In this document: one piece after another, positions 54,336 to 64,000 of the stretch
Numbering within the stretch: the first letter of the stretch is position 1
How the letters are laid out: each line of letters begins with the position of its first letter
Assembly (NCBI RefSeq): GCF_015291745.1
Contig: NZ_CP030059.1
Location: 496,001-560,000 of the forward strand
Direction of reading: 5' to 3'
From: Bradyrhizobium sp. CCBAU 53351
Lineage (GTDB): Bacteria > Pseudomonadota > Alphaproteobacteria > Rhizobiales > Xanthobacteraceae
DNA: 64,000 bases
The notes under the pieces: generated by a model
The model's database searches: none
What the model was told of the DNA's origin: nothing
What the model saw: only the letters and a program-made list of their open reading frames with translations
Made by a program: the position numbers and the translations under genes

Positions 54336-55694
54336 CTAGCTCAGCAGGAACGACAGCAGCGCGCGCATCTCGGCGGGCTTGACCGGCTTCTTCAACACTT
54401 CGAGGCCGGAGAGGCTCGCCTGCTTGGCGGCCTTCTCGGAATAGTCGGCGGTGATGATCATCGCGGGCACGTCGAGCTTCAGGTGCTCTCGGATATCGGC
54501 GATCGCCGACAATCCGCTTTCGCCGTGATCGAGATGAAGGTCGGCGATGACCGCGTCGGGTGCTCCGCCCAGCTCGCTGAGGCGCAGCAGCGCGTCCGCC
54601 GCCGATGGCGTGGTCGCGACGTCGCAGCCCCACCCTTCCAGCAGGGCGGCCATGGCCTCGGAGCCGGAGGGATCGTTCTCGACCAGCAGGATCTTGGCGC
54701 CTTCGAGGCCGCCATATTGGCGTTCACTGAGCTTGGTCTCGTGCACCTCGTCGCTGACCTCGGCGAGATCGGCCGGCTCGAGCTCGAGGACGAACGTCGA
54801 GCCCTTGCCGACCTGCGACGACAGCCGCACCTCGTGTCCGAGCACGGTCGCGAAGCGGCGGACGATGGACAGACCAAGCCCGAACCCGGCCTGGTCGGTG
54901 GCACTGGCTTCACCGCGCTGGAATTCGCGAAAGATGGCCTCTTGCTGCGTCTGCGCAATTCCCGGTCCGGTGTCGGAGACCTGGACGCAGATGCGGCCGT
55001 CTCGCCGCCTGCAACCCATTACGACGCCGCCGCTGCGCGTGTAGCGGATGGCATTGGCGAGCAGATTTTGCAGGATGCGCCGGAGCATCATCGCGTCCGA
55101 CCACACCGCGAGCGGCGAGTTGCGGATGCGCAAGGACAGGCCCTGCCGCGCAGCGAGCGGCGCGAATTCGTTGTGAAGCTGCTCGAACAGCGGCGCCAGC
55201 GCGAGCGGACGCACTTCGGGTCTGAGCGCGCCGGCGTCGAGCTTGGCGATCTCCAGCAACGACCGCAACAGATCTTCCAGCGTCACCAGCGAGCGGTCGA
55301 CCTGGTCGATCAGAAGGCCAGCCTGCTGTGCCTCCATCATCTCGGCTAACGCCGAGAGCGTCAGCCGCGCCGCGTTCAGCGGCTGCAGCAGATCGTGGGT
55401 GACCGAGATCAGGACGGACGATTTGAGCGAGCTTGCGGCCTCGGCCTGCTGCTTGGCGCGATACAGGCCCTCATTGGCGCGTTCGATCGAATGCAGTGCC
55501 TCGCGCAACTGGGTGGTCCGGTCCCGGACCTGGCGGTCGAGCGCGATGGCCGTCTCGAACAGCGAGAAGGCGTTGAGCTGCTGGTCCATCGAGCGCTCGA
55601 CGCGGGACATCAGCGCCGCATTGATCTTCCTCAGCTTCGCGGTTTCCCGCTGCAGCTGCTCGACCGTGTCTGGCTCCTGCAATAGCTCGGTCAC
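54336..55694 (-). CDS. Hybrid sensor histidine kinase, NahK/ErcS'-like
   Basis: The protein has 452 aa with no transmembrane segment. An N-terminal coiled coil (about 10-110) is followed by the H-box SVTHDLLQPLNAARLTLSAL, N-box LQNLLANAIRYTRSGG, G-boxes DTGPGIA and GFGLGLSIVRR, and a C-terminal receiver with Asp in AVIADLHLDHG. It starts with GTG at 55694, overlapping the TGA of the FIST-domain gene (GTGA), so the two are coupled. FIST (NosP) plus such a kinase (NahK) is a known nitric-oxide-sensing pair, and in Pseudomonas aeruginosa this pair lies in the ethanol-oxidation regulatory cluster. Confidence 0.92.
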   Translation of the reverse strand: MTELLQEPDTVEQLQRETAKLRKINAALMSRVERSMDQQLNAFSLFETAIALDRQVRDRTTQLREALHSIERANEGLYRAKQQAEAASSLKSSVLISVTHDLLQPLNAARLTLSALAEMMEAQQAGLLIDQVDRSLVTLEDLLRSLLEIAKLDAGALRPEVRPLALAPLFEQLHNEFAPLAARQGLSLRIRNSPLAVWSDAMMLRRILQNLLANAIRYTRSGGVVMGCRRRDGRICVQVSDTGPGIAQTQQEAIFREFQRGEASATDQAGFGLGLSIVRRFATVLGHEVRLSSQVGKGSTFVLELEPADLAEVSDEVHETKLSERQYGGLEGAKILLVENDPSGSEAMAALLEGWGCDVATTPSAADALLRLSELGGAPDAVIADLHLDHGESGLSAIADIREHLKLDVPAMIITADYSEKAAKQASLSGLEVLKKPVKPAEMRALLSFLLS

Positions 55695-56857
55695 GAGGGA
55701 CGCCTGCCGATGGCGACGCCCGTGAACGTCTGATTCACGTGCATCGATCCGAACTGCTCGCCATAGGTATGAAAACCGACGACGCGATTCTGGCGGTAGA
55801 GCTCGGACATGTCGCGGGCGAGCTGGTGCTGTTCGGCATCGAGCCGGCGCAGCAGGCATTCGAAGCCGATATAGAGCGAGACCTCGCCGATCTGGTCGCG
55901 CGTTTCCGCAAAGGCCTCGCGTGTCGTGCCGACCAGGCTGCGCGATGTCGCGGCGGTCAGCACCATGCCTTCGTCGATCGCGCAGAAGAAGTGCAGCGAC
56001 CCGTCGGGTTCGACGCGCTGGATCGACCGGGCGTAGTAGGAGCCGCCGACGCGGACCAGGACGGGATGCGAGGCGAACGAGAACGGGTCGAGCTTGGCAT
56101 CCATGATCCCGACGACGCGGGAATATTCCTGCGCCGCGGGCTCGGCGTTCAGCTCCCTGACGGTTCGATTCTCGATGTCCGCCTCGGTGACCACCATCTT
56201 CTGGGGCCGCGGTTCGAAATTATCGCATTTGAAGACCCGGAACGGCAGCGACGTGCTCAGGAGGATCAGGAGGGCGGCGTTGGTGTGCGCCTTGCCGTCG
56301 AGAAACACAAAGGTCCGCTCGAAGCGCATGCCGTCGCCCGCAGAACCCCCGACGATGGGAATGTCGTCCAGCGAGGCATAGATCGCGGACATCACCGCTT
56401 CTTCCCGGCCGCACAGGCCGTCGATCAGGACCAGGCCGAACGAATTTCCGCGCTCGACCTCGGGGGATGCCCGCAGCAGCTCCTGCCGGGCCTCGGCGCT
56501 GATCCTGCGGCCGTCCTCGACGTGAAAACCATCGAGATTGAGAATGGGCCGCACCACGGCCGCAAAATCGGTGCGACTGAAGGCGAGCGCGACGACGCTG
56601 TTCTCGTCCCAGCCGTCGGGCGCCAGCTCGCCGGCGGTGGTGCAACCGCAGACCGGGATCCCGTCAAATTGCCGGCTGATCTCCGCGATGAATTGGTGCG
56701 GATCGTAGCTCGGGGAGACGAAGAGCAGGAGCAGCGCCAGCTCATCGGATGGGAGCTGAGCGGCGAGGTCGGCAACGGCTTGCTCGACGCCCGCGGCCTT
56801 CGACTTCGCGACGGCAACGCCAGACGCACCGCCAAACCGAAAGTCGGTTTGCCCCAC
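55691..56857 (-). CDS. FIST-domain sensor protein, NosP-like
   Basis: The protein has 388 aa. The FIST N domain (about 30-225: ELALLLLFVSPSYDPHQFIA, GCTTAGELAPDGW, IVGGSAGDGMRF) is followed by FIST C (about 226-370). There is no signal peptide. Members called NosP bind haem and sense NO, acting on a co-encoded kinase; a haem ligand cannot be assigned by eye. It is first gene of a two-gene unit with the hybrid kinase, convergent with the response-regulator pair. The start is at the first ATG of the conserved N-terminus. Confidence 0.92.
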   Translation of the reverse strand: MGQTDFRFGGASGVAVAKSKAAGVEQAVADLAAQLPSDELALLLLFVSPSYDPHQFIAEISRQFDGIPVCGCTTAGELAPDGWDENSVVALAFSRTDFAAVVRPILNLDGFHVEDGRRISAEARQELLRASPEVERGNSFGLVLIDGLCGREEAVMSAIYASLDDIPIVGGSAGDGMRFERTFVFLDGKAHTNAALLILLSTSLPFRVFKCDNFEPRPQKMVVTEADIENRTVRELNAEPAAQEYSRVVGIMDAKLDPFSFASHPVLVRVGGSYYARSIQRVEPDGSLHFFCAIDEGMVLTAATSRSLVGTTREAFAETRDQIGEVSLYIGFECLLRRLDAEQHQLARDMSELYRQNRVVGFHTYGEQFGSMHVNQTFTGVAIGRRPS

Positions 56858-57104
56858 TCCGTTTCTCCCTCAAGGACCCGCTCGGTCTGATGCCGTGCCT
56901 GACAAGTGCCCAGAGAGTATGGCCTTTTTCGCCTGGTCGCAACATGGCGGCGAGAATCGCGGAACGTGCGTTCCGCGCGCCAGGCGGCCCTCGGCCACGA
57001 ATTTACCGCCCCTTGACGATTGTGCCCTAATTTTCATCGCGGGTCCGGGAGGGGCTGCTCCCGGGCAGCGTTGCACGTGCAAGAACTGATCTTTGGGGGT
57101 GGGA

Positions 57105-59144
57105 ATGTCCGGGCGTACCGCGTCGTCGTCTAAGCGCACACTGTTTCCCACCCTGAGGTTCCGCGCCAAGATCATCCTGGGCTTTGCGGTCGTGCTCGCC
57201 ATCTCGGCGGTGAGCCTCGCCTTCGCCTATTTCGGCTTCGAGCGTGTGTCGGAAGGCGTAGGATCCTACCGCAGCAGCGTCTCGGAGGCCGATCTCGCCC
57301 GCAATATCGATCGCGAGCTGCTCGGCTATCGTTCGGCCGCGCGTTATTTCGTGGTGACCGGCAAGGAAGACGACGCCAAGGCGGCGCTGGACGCCGAAGC
57401 CAGCCTGAAGAGCGCGATCGATCAGGCGATCCAGAACGCGAAGAACCCGGCCCGGCTCGAAAGCCTCAACAAGCTGGCGAAGGAATTTTCCAACTTCTCG
57501 GCGACCTTCGCCAAGATCTTGCAAGCCAAGCGCGACAGCGCGCTGCTGGTCCAGAACCAGCTCCAGCGCAACGCCAATCTGCTGAAATACAAGCTCGACG
57601 ACATCGGTAACAACGCCTCCGACTCCGAGGCGCAGGCGATCGAATTCGGCACCAAGCAGGTCAACGCCCAATTCCAGACCGCGAGTGGAGCCGCGGGCAA
57701 CTTCATCCTCAACTCGGACCAGGCCGTCGGCGCAAGTGCGATGGCGCGGCTGAAATTCGTCGAGAACTCGCTCGGCGCGGTCTATTCCATGGACGACAAG
57801 ATCGTCACCGGCCTGAAAGAGGCCAAGGCTCTGCTCGGCGCCTATCGCGATGCGCTGGAAAAGCTGATCGCGAAAGCGAAATTGGTCGACGAGCTCGTCA
57901 CCGAGATGAGCGGCTCGGCCGGTGCGATTCTGCAGGGCGCGACCGCCATGAAGGCGGATCTCGTCGCCGAACAGCAACGGCTGGACCAGGAGTCGGAAGC
58001 GACCATCGGACGGACCGAGCATCTGGTTCTGATCCTCGCCATCGGCGGCACGCTGCTCGGCGCGGTTCTCGCCTTCCTGCTCGGCACCGGCATCTCGCGT
58101 CCGATGATCGCGATGTGCAAGGCGATGCGCGAGCTCGCCTCGGGCAATTTCGACGTGGTGCTGCCGGGTCTCGGCCGCAAGGACGAGATCGGCGAGATGG
58201 CCGGTGCGGTCGAGGAGTTCAAGGTTCAGGCTGTCGCCAAGGCCGAGCGCGATGCCGCGGCCAGCGAAGTGCAGAACCGCGAGCAGGCCGCAAGCCGCCG
58301 TGCCGAGCTGATCCGCTTTGCCGATGATTTCGAGAGCGCGGTCGGCGCGATCGTGTCCAACGTCTCGGCCTCGGCCGTGCAGCTGGAATCGGCCGCGTCA
58401 ACGCTGACCCGGACCGCCGAGACCACCCAGAGCCTGTCGAGCCAGGTCGCGGACGTCTCCGAGCAGGCCTCCTCCAACATGCAGTCGGTCGCCACCGCGA
58501 CGGAAGAGCTGTCGGCCTCGGTCGAGGAGATCGGTCGCCAAGTCCGCGATTCCAGCCGTATTGCGGAAGCTGCCGTGGTGCAGGCCAAGGAGACCGACGG
58601 CCGCATCGGAAAACTCTCGCATGCGGCGCAGCAGATCGGTGAGGTGGTCAAGCTGATCACGGCGATCGCCGAGCAGACCAACCTTCTGGCGCTCAATGCC
58701 ACCATCGAGGCGGCGCGCGCCGGCGAAGCCGGACGTGGCTTTGCGGTGGTTGCGAGCGAAGTGAAATCGCTGGCGAGCCAGACCGCGAAGGCGACGGACG
58801 AAATCTCTTCGCACATCGCGGGGATGCAGGGCGCAACGGCGGAATCGGTTGCCGCGATCAAGGAGATCGGAGCGACCATCGGCCAGATCTCCTCGATCTC
58901 GACCTCGATTGCCAGCGCCGTCGAGCAGCAGGGCGCGGCGACGCAGGAGATCGCGCGCAGCGTCCAGACCGTGGCACAGGGCACCCAGACTGCGGCCACC
59001 GACATCGGCCAGGTCAACCGCGGCGCCGCCGAGACCGGCTCGGCCTCGGAGGAGGTGCTGCACTCGGCCAAGACGCTGTCATCCGAAAGCACCCGCCTGC
59101 GCGCCGAGCTCGATCGCTTCATGGGCAATATCCGGGCAGCGTAA
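57105..59144 (+). CDS. Methyl-accepting chemotaxis protein, first of a tandem pair
   Basis: The protein has 679 aa. TM1 (about 24-46, [20 protein letters not shown]) is followed by a periplasmic helical-bimodular-like sensor (about 50-305), TM2 (about 307-330), HAMP ([20 protein letters not shown]) and the signalling domain with hairpin tip around [20 protein letters not shown]. The C-terminal half is nearly identical to that of the next gene, while the sensor halves differ. There is no CheR-tethering pentapeptide. The start at 57105 follows GGGGTGGGA; GTG 57099 is possible. Confidence 0.93.
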   Translation: MSGRTASSSKRTLFPTLRFRAKIILGFAVVLAISAVSLAFAYFGFERVSEGVGSYRSSVSEADLARNIDRELLGYRSAARYFVVTGKEDDAKAALDAEASLKSAIDQAIQNAKNPARLESLNKLAKEFSNFSATFAKILQAKRDSALLVQNQLQRNANLLKYKLDDIGNNASDSEAQAIEFGTKQVNAQFQTASGAAGNFILNSDQAVGASAMARLKFVENSLGAVYSMDDKIVTGLKEAKALLGAYRDALEKLIAKAKLVDELVTEMSGSAGAILQGATAMKADLVAEQQRLDQESEATIGRTEHLVLILAIGGTLLGAVLAFLLGTGISRPMIAMCKAMRELASGNFDVVLPGLGRKDEIGEMAGAVEEFKVQAVAKAERDAAASEVQNREQAASRRAELIRFADDFESAVGAIVSNVSASAVQLESAASTLTRTAETTQSLSSQVADVSEQASSNMQSVATATEELSASVEEIGRQVRDSSRIAEAAVVQAKETDGRIGKLSHAAQQIGEVVKLITAIAEQTNLLALNATIEAARAGEAGRGFAVVASEVKSLASQTAKATDEISSHIAGMQGATAESVAAIKEIGATIGQISSISTSIASAVEQQGAATQEIARSVQTVAQGTQTAATDIGQVNRGAAETGSASEEVLHSAKTLSSESTRLRAELDRFMGNIRAA

Positions 59145-59170
59145 GGCGCGCTGTTGCGTCATATCCAACT

Positions 59171-59302
59171 GTCGTCCCCGCGCACGCGGGGACCCATAAC
59201 CACAGGGAGCGGCTAAGGAGCGAGCGGGTAACTCCGAGTCTTCGCCACACTTCTCCCTGTGGCTATGGGTCCCGGATCTGCGCTTCGCTTGTCCGGGACG
59301 AC
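59171..59302. repeat. Palindromic intergenic element with vacant IS110 target
   Basis: It begins gtcgtccccgcg and ends cgtccgggacgac-like. Inner arms acccataaccacagggag (59192-59209) and ctccctgtggctatgggt (59253-59270) pair over a ~43-nt centre. The motif tgggtcccggatc at 59266-59278 is the same site at which the second copy of this element is split by IS110 (61665/62775). It lies in the 356-bp gap between the two chemoreceptor genes; the rest of the gap (59303-59500) carries no gene. Confidence 0.85.
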
Positions 59303-59500
59303 AGCGGAGATTGGCGCGCGGATCAATTGTAACGCCGCGGGAAAGCGGACCTTAACAACTCCTCTGCGTCACCTAACCGCCAGCCAGGCGTCGCAAATTT
59401 ACCACAGCTTATCCTTTGCCGATTACCGTGCGGACGAGTCAGAGAGCGGGCTGCTCTTTCGGCTGCGCCTGGTTTTCCGCGAATGGAATGGGGTGGGGGA

Positions 59501-61534
59501 ATGTCGGTCAAGTCGAAGTCGAACCAATCGAAGCTGCCAACTTTGCGGTTTCGCGCAAAAATCATCCTCGGCTTCGTGGCGGTGCTGGCCATCCTCGCCG
59601 TCAGCATGGCCTTCGCCTATTTCGGCTTCGAGCGGATTGCCGGCGCCGTGGCCTCCTATCGCACCAGCGTCTCGGAAGCCGACCTCGCGCGGACGGTCGA
59701 CCGCGAACTGATCGCCTATCAAGGACTGGCCCGCGCCTACACCCTGACGGGGGCCGCGGATGACGAGACCGCAGCCAAGGCTGCCGAGGAAAATCTGAAG
59801 AGCGCGATCGCCAAGTCGATGTCCGCCACGACCGGCGCCGCCCGACGCGAGGAGGTCGGCAAGCTCGAGGCCGAGTTCCAGCGCTTCACCAAGGTGTTCG
59901 GGGAAATCATCACGCTGACGCGTGAGAACAACAAGATCGCGGCCGATGAGCTCAACAGCGTCGGCAACAAGATCCGGTTCAAGTTCGACGATCTCGCCGA
60001 TACGGCCGCGCTGGCGGGGCTGGCCTCAGTCCAGACCACGGCCAAGGACATCACCTCGCAATATCTGGCGGTCTCCACCTCGGTCAGCGCCTTCGTCGCC
60101 AAGCCGGAGCCGAAGACCGCCGATGGCGTGATCGCCCGCGTCAAATTCCTGGAGACCCTGCTGGTCTCGATCTATGCCAACGACCAGAAGATCACCGACC
60201 GCGTCACCGAGATCGGTAATCTGCTGAAGCAGTACCGTTCCTCCTTCACGAAGCTGTCGGAGAATGTGAAGATCATCGTCAAGCTGAACGGCGAGATGAC
60301 CAAGACGGCGGCGGGCATCCTCAAGCTCTCCGGCGAACTGCGGTCGGACCTGACGGCCGATCAGCAGCGCATCGAAGCGAGCGCCAATGCGACGATCGTG
60401 GATACCGAGCGACTCATGGTGATGCTGGCGCTCGGCGGCCTCGCCATCGGCGCGGTGCTTGCCCTGATGCTCGGCAACGGCATCTCGCGTCCGATGATCG
60501 CGATGTGCAAGGCGATGCGGGAGCTCGCCTCGGGCAATTTCGACGTCGTGCTGCCGGGTCTCGGCCGCAAGGACGAGATCGGCGAGATGGCCGGCGCGGT
60601 CGAGGAGTTCAAGGTTCAGGCTGTCGCCAAGGCCGAGCGCGATGCCGCGGCCAGCGAAGTGCAGAACCGTGAGCAGGCCGCAAGCCGCCGCGCCGAGCTG
60701 ATCCGCTTTGCCGATGATTTCGAGAGCGCGGTCGGCGCCATCGTGTCCAACGTCTCGGCCTCGGCCGTGCAGCTGGAATCGGCCGCGTCAACGCTGACCC
60801 GGACCGCCGAGACCACCCAGAGCCTGTCGAGCCAGGTCGCGGGCGTCTCCGAGCAGGCCTCCTCCAACATGCAGTCGGTCGCCACCGCGACGGAAGAGCT
60901 GTCGGCCTCGGTCGAGGAGATTGGTCGCCAGGTCCGCGATTCCAGCCGCATTGCGGAAGCTGCCGTGGTGCAGGCCAAGGAGACCGACGGTCGCATTGGA
61001 AAACTCTCGCATGCGGCGCAGCAGATCGGCGAGGTCGTCAAGCTGATCACGGCGATCGCCGAGCAGACCAACCTTCTGGCGCTCAATGCCACCATCGAGG
61101 CGGCGCGCGCCGGTGAGGCCGGCCGCGGCTTCGCGGTGGTCGCGAGCGAAGTGAAGTCGCTGGCGAGCCAGACCGCGAAGGCGACGGATGAAATCTCCTC
61201 GCACATCACGGGCATGCAGGGCGCCACCGCCGAATCGGTTGCCGCGATCAAGGAGATCGGAGCGACCATCGGCCAGATCTCGTCGATCTCGACCTCGATC
61301 GCCAGTGCCGTCGAGCAGCAGGGCGCGGCGACGCAGGAGATCGCGCGCAGCGTCCAGACCGTGGCACAGGGCACCCAGACCGCGGCCACCGACATCGGCC
61401 AGGTCAACCGCGGCGCCGCCGAGACCGGCTCGGCCTCGGAGGAGGTGCTGCACTCGGCCAAGACGCTGTCATCCGAAAGCACCCGTCTGCGCGCCGAGCT
61501 CGATCGCTTCATGGGGAATATCCGCGCGGCGTAG
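59501..61534 (+). CDS. Methyl-accepting chemotaxis protein, second of a tandem pair
   Basis: The protein has 677 aa with the same architecture as the preceding gene: TM1 (about 20-42), periplasmic sensor (about 45-300), TM2 (about 305-328), HAMP, signalling domain. From [19 protein letters not shown] to the C-terminus only about two residues differ (VAGVSEQ for VADVSEQ; HITGMQ for HIAGMQ), whereas the sensors are divergent outside the TM1 region. This points to duplication with gene conversion of the signalling half. GTGGGGGA precedes the ATG at 59501. Confidence 0.93.
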   Translation: MSVKSKSNQSKLPTLRFRAKIILGFVAVLAILAVSMAFAYFGFERIAGAVASYRTSVSEADLARTVDRELIAYQGLARAYTLTGAADDETAAKAAEENLKSAIAKSMSATTGAARREEVGKLEAEFQRFTKVFGEIITLTRENNKIAADELNSVGNKIRFKFDDLADTAALAGLASVQTTAKDITSQYLAVSTSVSAFVAKPEPKTADGVIARVKFLETLLVSIYANDQKITDRVTEIGNLLKQYRSSFTKLSENVKIIVKLNGEMTKTAAGILKLSGELRSDLTADQQRIEASANATIVDTERLMVMLALGGLAIGAVLALMLGNGISRPMIAMCKAMRELASGNFDVVLPGLGRKDEIGEMAGAVEEFKVQAVAKAERDAAASEVQNREQAASRRAELIRFADDFESAVGAIVSNVSASAVQLESAASTLTRTAETTQSLSSQVAGVSEQASSNMQSVATATEELSASVEEIGRQVRDSSRIAEAAVVQAKETDGRIGKLSHAAQQIGEVVKLITAIAEQTNLLALNATIEAARAGEAGRGFAVVASEVKSLASQTAKATDEISSHITGMQGATAESVAAIKEIGATIGQISSISTSIASAVEQQGAATQEIARSVQTVAQGTQTAATDIGQVNRGAAETGSASEEVLHSAKTLSSESTRLRAELDRFMGNIRAA

Positions 61535-61694
61535 GCCTCGCTGTCGCTTCACCCTCGGTTGTCGTCCCCGCGAAAGCGGGGGACCCATAACCACAGGGAG
61601 AAGTGGTTGCGCGAAACTGGTCACTCCGAGTCTTCGCCAAACATCTTCCTGTGGTTATGGGTCCCTGTGTATCGAAATCCTGTCATGGTGGAGT

Positions 61695-62766
<1,072 letters not shown>

Positions 62767-62830
62767 CAGTTGCCGGATCTTCGCTGCGCTCGTCCGGGAC
62801 GACAGCGGAGTTAAGAGCGCCGTCTGAGAC

Positions 62831-63217
62831 TCACTCCCTCCCGAACGCCCGCTTCAGCTCGACCTTCGCCTTTTCCAGCCGCGCGCGCTGTGTTTTCGGC
62901 AAGGTCTTGCCGGCGCGGTTGATGTAGAAGGTCAGCATCGACAGCGCCGAACGATAGGCGCCGGTCTTGCGTCGTGAGCTGTGCTCGGCCGATCGCTTCA
63001 GTGACGTCGCGATCTTCTTCGGGCTGGTCAGCTTGAACACGCCCTGCTTGAGGTCGAGTGCGTCGCTCTCTTTGGTCACACGCTGCGACCAGCGCTTTGG
63101 CGTTGCGCGTTTGGCGTTCTTGCGCGTGGTCGTGCTGCGCCGCGTGCTTGTCTTCCGGCGGCTGGATTTGCGGGCGCCGCTGTTTCGCGAATGTGTCGTC
63201 TTTCTGACATGAGCCAT
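62831..63217 (-). CDS. DUF3175 family basic protein
   Basis: The protein has 128 aa. The N-terminal 45 residues are extremely rich in Arg, Lys, Ser and Thr, like a histone-type tail. The C-terminal part (SQRVTKESDALDLKQGVFKL, KKIATSLKRSAEHSSRRKTG, LSMLTFYINRAGKTL) is the DUF3175 core. The charge suggests nucleic-acid binding, but the function is unknown. It is a single gene, 28 bp from the interrupted repeat. Confidence 0.9.
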   Translation of the reverse strand: MAHVRKTTHSRNSGARKSSRRKTSTRRSTTTRKNAKRATPKRWSQRVTKESDALDLKQGVFKLTSPKKIATSLKRSAEHSSRRKTGAYRSALSMLTFYINRAGKTLPKTQRARLEKAKVELKRAFGRE

Positions 63218-63399
63218 GCGTCAACTCCTTGCGGCTCCATCGGAAACGGCCGGTGCTGGCGGCCGTTCCTGCGGGAACCCGGCCTCGCCGCGGACGTTGT
63301 CGCAGGTGGCAGGCGGAATGCCGCACCCCAATGATCGGATCGACCCCGTTCACGTCCTGTGAATCGGGGCCGCTTCTATTGATCGAACGCAACAGCCCG

Positions 63400-64000
63400 A
63401 TGGAATTGCAGCAAAGCCCAGCGCGGAACTATGCATCTGGGGTCTCGGCGGCCGCGACCGACCGCATCGTCGAGACCAGTATTCCGGCGCGGCTCGACGC
63501 GCTGCCCTGGAGCGGGTTTCACACCCGCGTCGTGCTCGCGCTCGGCATCACCTGGATCCTTGACGGGCTCGAGGTGACACTGGCCGGCGCGCTCTCCGGT
63601 GCGCTGAAGCAGAGCCCGTCGCTGCACTTCTCCAATCTCGATCTCGGCATTGCCAATTCCGCCTATCTCGCCGGCGCCGTGCTCGGTGCGCTCGGCTTCG
63701 GCTGGCTCACCGACCGCATCGGCCGCAAGAAGCTGTTCTTCATCACGCTGGCGCTCTACCTCTCGGCGACGGCGGCGACCGCTCTGTCGTGGGATGTCGC
63801 GAGCTACGCGGCGTTTCGTTTCCTCACCGGCGCCGGCATCGGCGGCGAATACACCGCGATCAACTCGACCATCCAGGAGTTGGTGCCGGCGCGCTATCGC
63901 GGCTGGACCGATCTCGTCATCAACGGCAGTTTCTGGATCGGCGCCGCGATGGGCGCGGTCGCGGCCATCGTGCTGCTCGATCCCGCCGTGATCGCGCCCG
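63400..64000 (+). CDS. MFS transporter, N-terminal part (runs off the window)
   Basis: An open frame from ATG 63400 to the window end (200 codons) encodes a soluble lead (about 1-45) and then transmembrane segments (VVLALGITWILDGLEVTLAG, IANSAYLAGAVLGALGFGWL). The MFS loop motif GWLTDRIGRKKLF is between TM2 and TM3, followed by FRFLTGAGIGGEYTAINSTI. This matches sugar/acid-proton symporters of the metabolite:H+ group. The substrate is unknown. A TTG seven codons upstream (63379) is a possible earlier start. Confidence 0.9.
   Translation, partial: MELQQSPARNYASGVSAAATDRIVETSIPARLDALPWSGFHTRVVLALGITWILDGLEVTLAGALSGALKQSPSLHFSNLDLGIANSAYLAGAVLGALGFGWLTDRIGRKKLFFITLALYLSATAATALSWDVASYAAFRFLTGAGIGGEYTAINSTIQELVPARYRGWTDLVINGSFWIGAAMGAVAAIVLLDPAVIAP

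Overview
The window looks like a chromosomal segment of a Bradyrhizobium-type alphaproteobacterium (Nitrobacteraceae). Evidence: high GC throughout, typical gene families (DUF2783, DUF1272, DUF3175, caspase-like proteins with DASRRNP motifs, LTXXQ-type periplasmic proteins), aromatic catabolism, a lanthanide-type PQQ alcohol dehydrogenase, a form II CO-dehydrogenase-like molybdenum hydroxylase, and many palindromic intergenic repeats. No rRNA, tRNA, CRISPR array, phage or conjugation gene was seen.

Layout. 1-1073 is a left-truncated IS110-family element; a second, essentially identical copy lies at about 61664-62774 in the same orientation. 1135-9382 holds a large protein of unknown function, a caspase-like protein without the catalytic dyad, an orphan RND adaptor, a PAS protein, a periplasmic beta-propeller lactonase-like protein, several very small proteins and a LysR regulator. 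9578-15489 is a polyamine/opine-type ABC uptake operon with a HAD hydrolase and a DAO-family amine oxidase. 15584-28776 carries signalling and envelope genes: a GGDEF-EAL protein, secreted proteins, a LysM protein, a Spy-like protein, a GAF-containing adenylate cyclase, an AsmA protein and a Crp/Fnr regulator. 28827-35422 is an RND efflux pair, an OmpA-like protein and a second caspase-like protein with TPRs. 35790-42953 is a lactonase-type hydrolase, a MarR regulator and a homogentisate operon (FAD monooxygenase, DUF2783, MBL protein, hmgA, fahA). 42973-49289 contains DUF1272, an alpha-methylacyl-CoA racemase, a coxSLM-type molybdenum hydroxylase and a decayed coxG. 49550-56857 is an alcohol-oxidation module: Ln-type PQQ dehydrogenase, a fused XoxJ-like/cytochrome c protein, two LuxR response regulators, and a NosP/NahK-like FIST and histidine kinase pair. 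57105-61534 holds two chemoreceptors with almost identical C-terminal halves. The window ends with DUF3175 and the start of an MFS transporter.

The strongest non-coding signal is in the IS110 leader. It folds into two internal-loop structures whose loop sequences match, on one side, the insertion target (a palindromic intergenic repeat) and, on the other, the element's own ends. This is the architecture of an IS110 bridge RNA (seekRNA). Vacant copies of the same target motif are present at 4249 and 59266. A second theme is possible cAMP control: an adenylate cyclase, a Crp-like regulator and three TGTGA-N6-TCACA-like sites, one directly upstream of the Crp-like gene. All functions are inferred from reading the sequence; no database search was run.
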